DNA of 64,000 nt from Mactra quadrangularis (Eukaryota > Mollusca > Bivalvia > Venerida > Mactridae): contig CM046303.1 of the NCBI GenBank assembly GCA_025267735.1, forward strand, positions 43,475,380-43,539,379. The letters are read 5' to 3'. The position numbers and the translations under genes were made by a program. The notes under the pieces are model-generated. The model did not search any database. It saw only the letters and a program-made list of their open reading frames with translations, and was not told the origin of the DNA. Positions within the stretch are counted from its first letter, which is position 1, and every line of letters starts with the position of its first letter. Shown here one piece after another: positions 23,501 through 34,400 of the stretch.

Positions 23501-25666
23501 GTGGTAGAATTCATTACTAAATTAACTCGAGAAATATAATGCCACCCCGACTCGGACTTAAGAGGCTAATTTTGTGCGTGAGAACGACAACTTTGATTAC
23601 ACATTCTTGCAAACTCATCGCAGTGCTTAACTCCCTTTATTGAAATGGGTTATCCATGTGAACCATTTCGAAACTTTTTACACTGTCTCTTACAGCAAAG
23701 TAATCGTTGCGCTTTAGATAGAGTGCGGTTCGATTACCTAACACAAATTATCGGCCATCTTTGGTTGCTTGCAGGTAGTAAATATCATTATATTTGTTGT
23801 CTTTTCGATTTCAAGACAAGTTACTTACGTTACATCAAAGATATTTTGTGCAAAAAGGCAAATAGCGTGGAAAATGACAAAATGAAACGTGGTATGAGAA
23901 GGTGGCGTTTGGCTATTGATTTTCTTGTTTGATGTATAAAGAATAAAATGATGTTGTTTTCAAGCAGCGCATTGATAGTTTCATGCTGAATTGTTCTCTC
24001 CTGCATGGTGCTCACACAAATAAATGATAAATTAACCGTTGTATTTGTCGGACATGAATCGCCAGGTAGGATGTACAACCTAATCTTAACGCTTCCAGTA
24101 GACCAACAGATCACAGTTCTTGTTCGTGAAGTAAAACCATTCATTTTGTTCAACGTATTTTTTCAGGTATAAAATATCTAAATGAATGTGACATAGAGCA
24201 CCTTATACCTATATATTTGATAGTAAGTGGTGTGGCTCCTAGCGTATTCGGTGGATTGGGATGCGGTAAAGATGAAAATGAAAAGTTATGTGGTATATGT
24301 TGTGCTATTATTGGTTTCATATTCACTGTAATATGGCAAATATGTGGTAAGTCATTTAGCCTATGAGCCAGTGGCGCTTTTCGAAAAAAAACTTACGACG
24401 AGAACAATCGTAAGTAAAAAGCAAGAAACATTAATAATACGTTAATTTTTTTGCCAATCAATTCCAAGCATTACTAATTATCATCCTTATTTTTATTACC
24501 GTCTGGCTTTCAACTGCAAAATTCATGAAATTGACTTACGATCAGTTCTTTTCGTAAGGTTTTTTGTGTGCAAATTGCGCACAGGGGCTACTTAATCAAA
24601 GAAATATTTCCAACTCTAAAACTTACGTTAGAGCTAGTATTAGAACGTCTTTTTTCTAAGAATATATAAATGATATAAAATTGGGCTTTCGCAACTCATT
24701 TGAATCCAAGATGATGTCCAATATATGATCGGCGTTTTTAGCGTTGATCAAAATTCTACAATCATCAAGAGCAAACTATATATATGTAGCTTTTGTAGAC
24801 TCGTGCCTATGGAATTTGTAAATGAACAAAATTACTTGGCATTCCTAAATACATTCCTATATATAATTTTTATACAGTTCTAAAAATTCATTAGTGTCAG
24901 TATTTTGCATAAGCAGTGCGTCAATAAAAAAAATTGAGTTCTTAATTATATTTTTTTCAATGTCAATGAACTAAGTGTTTGTTTTCGCTGGTAAGCAACT
25001 GCACGTGGTTCTTAAAACAAATTAAATCGTGGGTTATTTTTTGAATTCTTAAGCTTTGAGATCAATATTACAAGTTTTATTGTTAATTAATCAGCATGTT
25101 TAGCCTACTGCAGGTCTAATTAGAATCTATAGGATAAAGTATTGAACAAACTGTAAACAGTTTCTGGTTTTTACTTAAAATGATTTTGTAGTCATACGAG
25201 TCGTTATATTTGTGCCAAGAGCAACTGATACCACACGCCTAGTATCTGGTTCACAGCTTAATCCAGAGATTTAGCCTTTCCGAAAAAGGTGAATAGGCTG
25301 ACTGACCGCCGTGGTACTACCTATGCAATGTGTTGCTACGGCGTTAAATCCAACAAAAACACGCATTCTAGTACTCTCAGATTAAGAATCTTGATAACCT
25401 CTTGGCACGATAATAATGGTGCTAATATTTGTTGTAGTGCTGTTCCATTTATTGCAGGTACAGTGTGGGTGTACCCTAATTATGCTAAACTGATGAAATA
25501 TGACTTTACTCCATGTGTAGGAAATCAGACCATATACTGTACCCATGGTGATTGTAATCAAAGTTTGATTACTTTTGCTGTTGCTATGGTAACTATTGAT
25601 TGGATTATTGTCGTAGCAATAGTTGTTGTTTTAGGACTGTTGATTTATAGGGACAACAGAGACTGA
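20588..25666 (+). CDS. TMEM272: TMEM272-like four-span membrane protein, complete, 4 exons
   Basis: Exons 20588-20651, 23412-23480, 24167-24346 and 25458-25666 join in phase 1 throughout and encode 173 residues. Exon 1 gives a short charged N-tail (MDKTEEGRSELKEFGKLCGG). Exon 2 is one hydrophobic span (about residues 25-44). Exon 3 carries the family-typical segment HLIPIYLIVSGV, a Gly/Cys-rich loop (LGCGKDENEKLCGICC) and a third span ending WQICG. Exon 4 has an extracellular-looking loop with three cysteines (TPCVG, YCTHGDCNQ) and a final span (about 148-168) ending in IYRDNRD and a stop. The match to TMEM272-like proteins, which are numerous in molluscs, is from remembered motif pattern. 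The function of the family is not established. Intron 1 contains a SINE, a mariner-type MITE and a segment homologous to an SLC28 intron. Confidence 0.85.
20727..20803. repeat. MITE family A fragment
   Basis: Short version joining GTGAACAGATATTC to TAGATCGGGTTTTAATCAGA, in intron 1 of the TMEM272-like gene. Confidence 0.5.
21097..21325. mobile_element. MITE with GCACTGGAACCAGAGTC TIR
   Basis: The right end reads GACTCTGGTGCCAGTGC, and both flanks contain CTTAA. The interior GTCCCGTATACATTACCGTG also occurs in the related copy at 30115-30287. Confidence 0.6.
21616..21757. mobile_element. 142-bp MITE with GGGCGAATTGCC TIR
   Basis: GGGCGAATTGCCAAAGAATA at the left is mirrored by ATGTTTAGGCAACTCGCCC at the right, with further internal pairing around GCTTT and GGTACC. 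Confidence 0.5.
22132..22431 (-). repeat. tRNA-derived SINE family 1, full length, 17-bp target duplication
   Basis: The minus strand begins with a tRNA-like head: A-box TAGCGCAGTTGGTAGCGC and B-box GGTTCGAATCC. A conserved body follows, ending in an (AATA)n tail. The flanks TTTACATTCCATGTTGA (22115-22131) and TTCACATTCCATGTTGA (22432-22448) are the target duplication, with one mismatch. The second copy at 47716-47990 shares the body. Confidence 0.85.
22557..23129. mobile_element. 573-bp mariner-type MITE, TA target duplication
   Basis: TTGTATAGTGCGGACATATT at the left is mirrored at the right by ATGTGTCCGCACTATACAA, with TA on each side. The 123-codon ORF inside has no transposase motif. 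The homologous SLC28 intron lacks this element and so provides the empty site. Confidence 0.8.
25268..25363 (+). repeat. SINE family 2, 3' part, in TMEM272-like intron 3
   Basis: GATTTAGCCTTTCCGAAAAA, GCAATGTGTTGCTACGGCGT and the TAAATCCAACAAAAACAC tail give the sense orientation of the family. Confidence 0.55.
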
Positions 25667-25822
25667 AATATCATTACAACTTTACTTTTTTTGACAACGA
25701 TATCGAGTCTCATCAGGGTACTGAGTAGGCGAGGCTTCTGTCGAACATTTCACGGATAAGAATGTGTATAACACTGTTTCATAATCAGAATTGTAAATGT
25801 TTCAATTAAAATTGTGTTACCT

Positions 25823-26145
25823 GTAGCCTGTTTAATTACCCCTAACATTTCAAAACGTTCTGTAACGTTACATTTGGAACTCCTCAGCCTTTCGCTGCGA
25901 ATAATCTCATATTTAGACGCTATTTTGAAGCTACCGGTGTTGAAGTAAACAAATATACGATCGTTTAGGCAATAAGTGATGTTCCGTTTTTAGTCCATAA
26001 ATTTTGAAACTTCACTCATTGCCTTAACGAACGTACATTTGTATATCTAATTATTAGAAAAGATTATTCGCAGCGAATGGCCTATGAGTTCTGAATGTAA
26101 CGTTACGGAACGTTTTAGAACGTTTACAGTAATTGAACAGGCTAC
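25823..26145. mobile_element. Palindromic MITE family B, full copy (323 bp)
   Basis: The ends GTAGCCTGTTTAATTACC and GTAATTGAACAGGCTAC are inverted repeats. The arms continue with ACGTTCTGTAACGTTACATT and its complement. It lies just 3' of the TMEM272-like gene. Confidence 0.7.
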
Positions 26146-26149
26146 TGTA

Positions 26150-27040
26150 CAGTTACAACTGCGGTCACGCCTCCAAAGACCCGTTCTAGACAATGGATCG
26201 ACGCCACATTTAATATGTATACAGCGAACATTGAGTCACTGAAAAGTAGTAGAATTCGAAACATTCAATGTGAAAAGTGCTTTCAAAAGAAATAAAATGT
26301 ACTTCCAACAAGAAATATTTTTTAAAAAGATATTCGGCGCTCTGCTTGGTTCATTTTCAACGGTTAAAAGCATTAATATTGGTCATGCACGGCGTACATG
26401 TATTAACTATAGGTCAAATGTAGTTTGTCCGAAATTGCAATTCAGCCTCAACTGAAAATTTTGTCCGAATATATTGCCACTTCGCTGATTTGTCAATTTT
26501 GAAAATCTGTCCGATTCTAAAATTAAAAACATCTTTAATAGCAATGCCATGGATTTTCGATTAAAAATCACTTCTTTCCAGAATGACCAAACGATTTATG
26601 TTACTTTTCTGGGGAACATAAAACAGTTTGATAGAAATGCTCAATGGCGGCCTACATATGACAAAATGAAAACCCATTCCGAGCGTGCCCTGAGTCATAT
26701 TCGCAGTTTAGTTATACCGCAAGGGGCGTACCACGACGAATGTGTGATCAATTAGCATAGTGAGTCACTCATTATACACAGAGTAAATAGTCAGCAGCTA
26801 CTGTACGTGCTACGCACCAGGTTATCACAAATAGCCAATGGTGTCATGTGTTTTATCCATTTCTTTATACCGTAAAGGATTTTTATTGGACAAACAGCTA
26901 TGGTAGAGCAAATTGTATTGGTTGAAATGTAGGTCAAAAGTTGGCTTAGACAGCTGCGCCGAAAAAACATATATGAAATTCAACTGTTAATATGACCAGT
27001 GTTTTCACAGTAAGCTTGCTTAGGATTTACGTTGAAACAG
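26150..27040. other. Intergenic, no supported gene
   Basis: A 68-codon ORF at 26549-26755 has a good start context (GCCATGG) but shows no recognisable domain and no splice partner. I leave it uncalled. Confidence 0.4.
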
Positions 27041-27042
27041 TT

Positions 27043-27353
27043 GCGTGTTCAATTACACAAAACGTTACAGAACGTTACATAACGATACATTCGGAACTTC
27101 TCGGCCATTCGCTGCGAATAACCTAATCTAATATACAAATATGAGATCGTTAAGGCAATGAGTAATGTTTCAAAATTTAAGGACTAAAAACGAAACATCA
27201 CTCAATGCCTAAACGATCATGCATTTGTTTACTTTAACACCGGTAGTTTCAAAATAGCGTCTAAATATGTCCGAGATTATTCGCAGCGAATGGCCGAGGA
27301 GTTCCGAATGTATCGTTACGGAACGTTTTGTAACGTTCGCGGTAACTGAACGC
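27043..27353. mobile_element. Palindromic MITE family B copy
   Basis: TGTTCAATTACACAAAACG opens and GTAACTGAACGC closes. The central hairpin is TTAAGGCAATGAG / CTCAATGCCTAAACG. Confidence 0.65.
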
Positions 27354-27589
27354 AGGGCAGATGTATGGCTTGTAAAAGTAAACAATGTATATTTATGTTT
27401 ATTTTTAGAATAAACTTAAACTTATTTCTAGGTAACTTACTAGTGCAATTCCATGGTTTGAATACTAAAGTTAAAATTTGTTCAAAAGCTGTTTAAAGTT
27501 TGTTTCCATATACATGTTCTGCCGACTTTAAAACCTTGTACTGTAACTCCTGATCGCACTGATCAGACAGGCGATCTCTCACAGTACTC

Positions 27590-27720
27590 ATTTACACCTG
27601 GGTGGAGTCGAACAATTGTAGGTTTATTTCTTGCTCAAGGAAATTAGCAGTGACCCAAGTGGGGATCGAACCCGGGACATCTCGTGATATTGAGATACTG
27701 TGTAATTATTTACCGTGAAA
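27590..27720 (-). repeat. tRNA-like SINE fragment
   Basis: GTGGGGATCGAACCCGGGAC is a B-box-like block on the minus strand, flanked by a second GAGTCGAAC block at 27605. No complete tRNA fold is visible. Confidence 0.35.
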
Positions 27721-28252
27721 ATATTCTAACTTTGACTGTTGAGAAAAAAGGACTATATTGAGTTTGATGATTATACAAGTAATGTGTTTATATTTGGATC
27801 GTGGATATTTTAAAGTTGGCATTGCGCAAACTATTGAAATAAGTGTAGTGAAACCTCTCTACAAAGACCAGCAATGTTTGTACTGACTAGATCAGCATTT
27901 TTATCAAATATCATGACCTAGTTGATAGGATAATAATCAGTGACAGATTGCCTATAGATAGATTAAAAAACATTTGAAGAGAAAAGTTAAAAACATACAT
28001 CATCTTACATTTAACAGTATTGTATTGATGATATGTGAAATAAGCATTAATAAATTGCAGAAAAAAACAAACTCTGATGGAACAAAAACAATTTTATTGC
28101 ATGGAAGACAAAACTTGTCGAACAATACATGTACATTGTACATAACAATCAATGTAAACAAATAATATATAAAACAATTTTCATGAGGGTAATTGATTAA
28201 AAAAAATCCTTCTTGTTTAAATGCTGTAATGATTACATATAATGTATGAACA

Positions 28253-28431
28253 TACAGTAAAACCTCTGCAGAGCAGACCTCTACAGAACAAGTCCAATGC
28301 ACAAAAACGGCTTTTGATACTTCCCTTAGGTGTAATTTTAATTGTATTTAACCTCTGCAGAGCAACAACCTCTGAACAGCAACACATTTAGACCGTTCCA
28401 GTGGGTGTTGTTCAAGAGAGGTTGTACTGTA
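28253..28431. mobile_element. 179-bp MITE with TACAGTAAAACCTCTGCAGA end
   Basis: The right end reads AGAGAGGTTGTACTGTA. A decayed relative is at 35498-35688. Confidence 0.5.
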
Positions 28432-28438
28432 CTACATG

Positions 28439-28620
28439 CACAGTGAAGTTCCACTACATGTTTCAGGGCCATCATTATGAGTGATCTTTAAAAAGGAGTG
28501 GTCTTTGTTTAGGGACATTTTCCCGCTCAAAAAAAGCATTTTGGACTTAAAATTTGTCAAAAAAGGCACGATTTTGCTACAACCAAGATGGTCTTATACT
28601 TATAGCGGAACTTCACTGTA
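28439..28620. mobile_element. MITE with CAGTGAAGTTCC TIR
   Basis: CACAGTGAAGTTCCACTA at the left is mirrored by AGCGGAACTTCACTGTA at the right. Related ends are at 34987 and 35768-35782. Confidence 0.5.
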
Positions 28621-28898
28621 TTTTTATTTTACTGTACTGCGTATCAACAATGATTAACATCGCAATTTAATTTAGCATTTGAACTTATTCATTACGATAT
28701 TTTATTCAAAATACATGTATTTAAGAAAGAGAATATTCGGTCCAATGTACAAACACTTTGACTGTTAATTGGAGTATTTAGGCATACAGGGCCTTGCAAA
28801 TGTACTGGTATCTGTGAACAGATATGCTAGCGAAATAAAAAACTGTCTATTATGTTATTAAACAGAAAATTGTATAAAAACTTCATTCTAGTTGTTTC

Positions 28899-29020
28899 TC
28901 AGTTGTGCATTCATTAATCCCGTGTATTTAAATACTTAACACACACCATTTGTACTCTCGATCGATAGAATAGTTACCCGAATCTATGTTTATTAGTGAG
29001 GTTAATGTATGCGCCACTGA
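28899..29020. mobile_element. Copy of the TCAGTGGTGCATACATTAAC MITE
   Basis: TCAGTTGTGCATTCATTAAT at the left and GTTAATGTATGCGCCACTGA at the right match the 4500-4652 element. Confidence 0.5.
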
Positions 29021-29137
29021 TGTTAAATAAAATTGGACAATATAGCAATAAAATAAGATTTTAATGATGATTGTGTGATAAGGTCTCTAAAGCATGTTTG
29101 CACCATGCTTTAGTCAGAATAATAATGCTTACATGTA

Positions 29138-29650
29138 TAGTGTCATTCTCGTAACCCGAGGTTATCAGGATTCTCGATTTAGCTATAGTATCGAGAATAG
29201 GGCTGCTGCGAGTATCCGAGTACTCGGATATTCGCGATCTCGACCAAAAAATCGAGTACGAATATTCGTCACGTCCAAAATCGTCGGATCGCGATCTATT
29301 TTTGGAAAAAATGAAAGAACATTTTAACTTAATTATCACTGAAATCGAGCCGCACTGCTTATGCAAATTTTAATTTATATATGGACTGAATTATCTTGTG
29401 TCAGAATTTCGATTGATACACATTAAAACAAAATGTTTGGAGTACATGGTTTTCCATATAGTAAAAGCTTCTGTAATTCTTCACTTATTTTTGTTATAAC
29501 ATGAATTCCTGTATGCTTCTCCATTAACAAGAGATTCGTGGTTCGATTCGTGAATCGCTACACATGAATCGTGGTTCGAATCGAATCGCCACTAACTCAA
29601 CGATCCACAACCCTAATCGAGAATCATTATAACCTCTGGGAACGAGAATG
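29138..29650. mobile_element. Short CATTCTCGTAACCCGAGG palindrome split by a hAT-like MITE
   Basis: The outer halves (29141-29197 and 29616-29650) form a palindrome, CATTCTCGTAACCCGAGG with CCTCTGGGAACGAGAATG. An uninterrupted relative lies at 50702-50778. Confidence 0.6.
29198..29615. mobile_element. 418-bp hAT-like MITE with 8-bp target duplication ATCGAGAA
   Basis: The termini TAGGGCTGCTGCGAGT and GATCCACAACCCTA are of hAT type. ATCGAGAA occurs exactly on both sides (29190-29197 and 29616-29623). No ORF of note. Confidence 0.75.
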
Positions 29651-30114
29651 GTATATTGCTTACATAATGCGATAAATCTTTTAAATTTAAATCTGAATTC
29701 ATCCCGATATATCTATATATTGGCAACTGTTGGCTTTATTGTTTATACAAAGTATGTGGACAATTGGTCACAATACTTGCATCCGATTCCTTATCTATCC
29801 ACTAACAAGTTGTAGTCGTTATATTGATAAAATTTCATTTGTCAGTTGTACATACTGCGCATTGGTACCCCTTAGGGCATCCCATACCAGAATTTTGTTA
29901 AGCGTCGGAGTGCGCGTAGTTTTTAGAGTCCTCAATCCAAAACAAGATTATTGTTGAAATTTCTTAAATAATTCTGTTGTTCCGGGATTCGATAGCTGAT
30001 TTTTCTCAGGAAATACTGATAGTTCCTTGTTTCTGTGTACATTGTATTTGATTAATGAAAATGTAGGCTACATGTGAATGTTGTATATACTTTTTTATAG
30101 AATTACTTTAATCC

Positions 30115-30287
30115 ACTGGCACCAGAGTCCTTACACTCGTTTTTTCATCAAACACAATTAAAAATCGGTCCCGTATTTATTACCGAGTACAATTTATAAC
30201 TATACTTTCATAAGAATGCACAGCGAACTATATATAGGGACGTACGCATTTTTTTATGATCATAAGATATGGATAGGTGACAGTGCT
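30115..30287. mobile_element. Copy of the CACTGGCACCAGAGTC MITE
   Basis: CACTGGCACCAGAGTCCTTA at the left end and AAAATCGGTCCCGTATTTAT inside match the element at 21097-21325. The right end is degraded. Confidence 0.5.
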
Positions 30288-30656
30288 TTGATCTTACATT
30301 AATGTCATAAACATTCATGTCCTACCAAGTACTTATTTGTGTGAATACTAGCTAGAATGGACGGACATGAGTTTTCGTTTTCGATGTGTGTGTTTTTTTG
30401 TGAATAGGTTACTAGGTTTGTCAAACTTGAGTTGACGCTTAACAGTTTCCAATTTGGCATGGCCTTACTTAAATACTAACTTCACTATTTCCGTACTCAC
30501 GATGGATAATTGAGTATATGAATCAGCGGGGTTAATGTCTGTGTCATAGACAGTTGAAAAAAAATACCAATGCTATTGACGATATCCAGTCTGACTGTTT
30601 AAACACTTAAGCGAAGCTGCAAGTAACACACACTATTCTCACAAGTTTTAAACATA

Positions 30657-31394
30657 TTAATCATGTAATTTATATGCAGGGGGCGGGGTATAATCGTTCT
30701 GGCTATATGGCGGTGGCTGTACGGGATTTACCGAAGATGGTGTAGCTAAAAACGGGTCGTACGGTATGTACTGGTCACCGGTACTCGATACGTACGGTGG
30801 AGGAGATTGTCCATGAGAAAATTGTGGTGATGTATTTATTCTATCTCTATCAACTCTATTTGCTCTGTTTGTATGTCCTACTGTATATATAGAATTATTT
30901 ATGAATATCTGGTTGTGTGAGGCACCCGAGGAGCCTGAAATAGAAAACAAAACTTAATGTATATAGACCTGTATTTATGTTTTACTTGAAAATATTCACT
31001 TTCACAAAATGATAAAATCCATTTTAAGAAACCGAAATTGAGACACTAGTTTTTAATTTAATAATCAAAATTGATTAATATAAGTTGTAAGAACCTGTTT
31101 CACAGTCGAGCTAAAATATATTAGGATAAACAATGTCGACAATTGAGCAAAATATATCATAATACGAGTACATTACTTTGACAGCCAGTTGGTACGATGA
31201 ACAGAAGCAATTTTCAATTAAGCAGTATTAGTATATCACTTTCATGTCAAGATCAATCATGAATAATAACTTGCCTACGGAATGTATATTGTGGTTCCTT
31301 GATTATAATGATTATGAAGTCAAAAATGATGATGATGACTAATGTCTAGATAGTTACAGAAGTGTAGGTAATGGTAGTGATAATGAGAAAAATA

Positions 31395-31489
<95 letters not shown>

Positions 31490-34400
31490 AATAATGATAA
31501 TGATGATGATGATGATGATAAAAATGATAATGAATTATATCAAGATTATGGAGATGATGGTGATCATTTTGGCTATAAGATAATGATGATAGTGATGATA
31601 ATGACAAACAAAATGATGATGGTGATGATGATGATGACGAAGATGATGATGACGATAATGATGATGTTACTGGTATGATCACTTACCACTATTGTTCATA
31701 GGTGTAATCATTTGTCTAGGCCGAAGTTTCTTCTTTTTTGTAAGTGCCACAGAACAAAATAAACACAAGCCCATAAAAAACAAAGCACCCATCACTATTC
31801 CAATAACAACGGCAACTGATACACCCTCCTTACTGAATAACAAATAAACATGTAATACAACAAATGTTAAGGATATTACCTGCATTCTATAGTCAAAGCT
31901 TAAAAAGATTAAAAATATGATTTTATGAAAGTAAGGTTCCTAACAAATCTGACAGGTCGAATACGAGTACCATTTACTGTTATGTCACTGTAATTAAGAC
32001 TTCAAATACTGTTTAGAAATCACTTTGGCAGTCAATTTTGTGGGCTTAATGGCTTAACATGACTTCTGTGTATTATTTAGCATTCAAACGTACTAAATTA
32101 TTATTATTGTACTCATAGTTGTACTCATAGTGATGAGGACTAACAAAGTTAGTATGTTGGAGAAGAAATGACAGAAACATTTATGTTTTTTTCTAAAAAA
32201 GTAGCATAACCACTGTCTAGATCGTGAAACGGTTGCGATTTTCCGTGTCACGGTGTAGCCACACCAAGATGGCGGAAAAACAACCATCCAAAAGGTACGT
32301 GTCGTTTTTTTGCATGATATTTTGAGAAATATTCGGGCCCAAACGCGTTATAAAGTTTCATTTGATCCGTAAATATATAAACTAAAGAGCGGGTGTATTC
32401 ATCTGACATGTCACAAAGGATTTATGTGAGTTAAAGCCACCAAAGTTGACGTATGACCGTTTGACAAATTTGAACCGAAAGAGTGTATTACTTTTGATAA
32501 AATCACCGTAAGTACGGCACTTAGCGTGTTGTAAATACAATTGTGAGATAGTGTATATGCATGAAATTATTCTTAAAAATTGTACAAGTTCTAATTTATT
32601 TTGTTATATCAAAACATGCCTACTTTCGGTTTTGTCTAAGCAACGGTTGAGATATTAGCCCCGGTGAAGATTTTCCGTAAGAAATGACTCGGTGTTGCCA
32701 TAAAAAGTGGATACGGTGTATACATTTGCGTTAAAGAGAACACGGTTAGGACACTCATTCAAACGTTTGAAATGCGACCAGACCATTTGGAATACTGTCG
32801 AAATGTAGGCAAGGCAAAACGTATCAGTATTTGTTAAAACACAGATACGGGTTTGGTCAACTCGTAAACAAATTTAAATCTTCTAACTGTTCATCAAGTT
32901 CCTCGTACATTGAATTAACGTTTGCTGAGAGGGACCTGCTAAAGTTACACTGCCGAGTGCTCTTGGTGCTGACGTTTTGTACGTTTTTCACATCTGGACT
33001 GGGAAGTAATTAAATCAGTATCAACAGAAATATCTTGTTTAGATTCTTGTATATTTTCTAGCTCTTTTACATAAGGACACTTCTTATTGTCTAGAAAGGA
33101 TGTACATATGTGTTGATTCACTTTGAAATATTCCCCAGTTTGCAGTTTTAATTTGGTGTTAGTCTGTAGTCTTTCGTCAGAAGGCCATATCGGCCGGTTA
33201 ATACTTTTTAAACCATCTCATCCGTCATTTTATCTGCAATTTGGCATGCTTTTCTACTGAATGATGAATGCGTGCTAGGAGATCAGATTTCGAAAACTGA
33301 CAGTAGTAGCATTTATAGACTTTTTCCATTTTGACACTGGGGAGAACAAAATTATGAAATATATAATTTTAGTCTTATCACAAAAGGGCTTTTATAAGTA
33401 TCAGTTTCGTATTTCTATACTACATTATTTTTTAAGTATCAATACGAAAGGTGACGATCTGGAATAGTGGGAATAGTGGGAATAAAATAATACTGACTGA
33501 TTTATAATTAGGCGTTGTTTCTGCAAAGATTTACGTATTGAACACATTGGGCTTTTCTGTATAGCAAAATACGAAGGATAATGCCAATGTGATTTACTTC
33601 AAATGATATGGTTGCGTTTAGCCTTTGGATGGGTGTCCGAACCGTGTTCACTTTCACGCAAATGTATACACCGTGTCCACTTTTTATGGCAACACCGAGT
33701 AATTTCTTACGGAAAATCTTCACCGGAGCTAATATCTCAACCGTTGCTTAGATAAAACCGAAAGTAGGCATGTTTTGACAAAACAAAATAAATTAGAACT
33801 TGTACAATTTTAAGGTATAATTGCATGCATATACACTATCTCACAAACGTATTTATAACACGGTAAGTGCCGTACTAACGGCGATTTTATCAAAAGTCAT
33901 ACACTTCTCTCGGTTCAAATTTGACTGACGGTCATTCGTCAACTTTGGTGGCTTTAATTCACATAAATCCTTCGTGACATGTCAGATGAGTACACCCGCC
34001 TTTAGTTTATACATTTACGGATCAAATGAAACTACATAACGCGTTTGGGCCCGAATATTTCTCAAAATATCATACAAAAAACGACACGTACCTTTTGGAT
34101 GGTTGTTTTTCCGCCATCTTGATGTGGCTACACCGTGACACGGAAAATCGCCACCGTTTCACGATCTAGACAGTGATAACTGGGTAGAGAAAGCTTCCCG
34201 GTCATGTTCACTTGGCATCGCTTAGACAACATGTACAATTATACTTTATATGATGACGAAGATCATGAGGAAGCTCTTGCAAGATCACATGACATATCCC
34301 AGTTATTTTGAATCCATATAAGTGATCAGTAATTATCAACAGACTTTCACTCTTTTAGTTTATGGTATTGATTACAGCTGTCATCGATTCGAACGATATC

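Noticed and set aside
23645..23932. Alternative exon of the TMEM272-like gene
   Set aside because: It ends in a possible GTAGTA donor, but the peptide has no membrane span, the acceptor side is weak and the four-exon model is already complete.
31320..31682. Poly-histidine / poly-methionine ORFs
   Set aside because: They are direct translations of the ATG microsatellite in an intron; no coding evidence.
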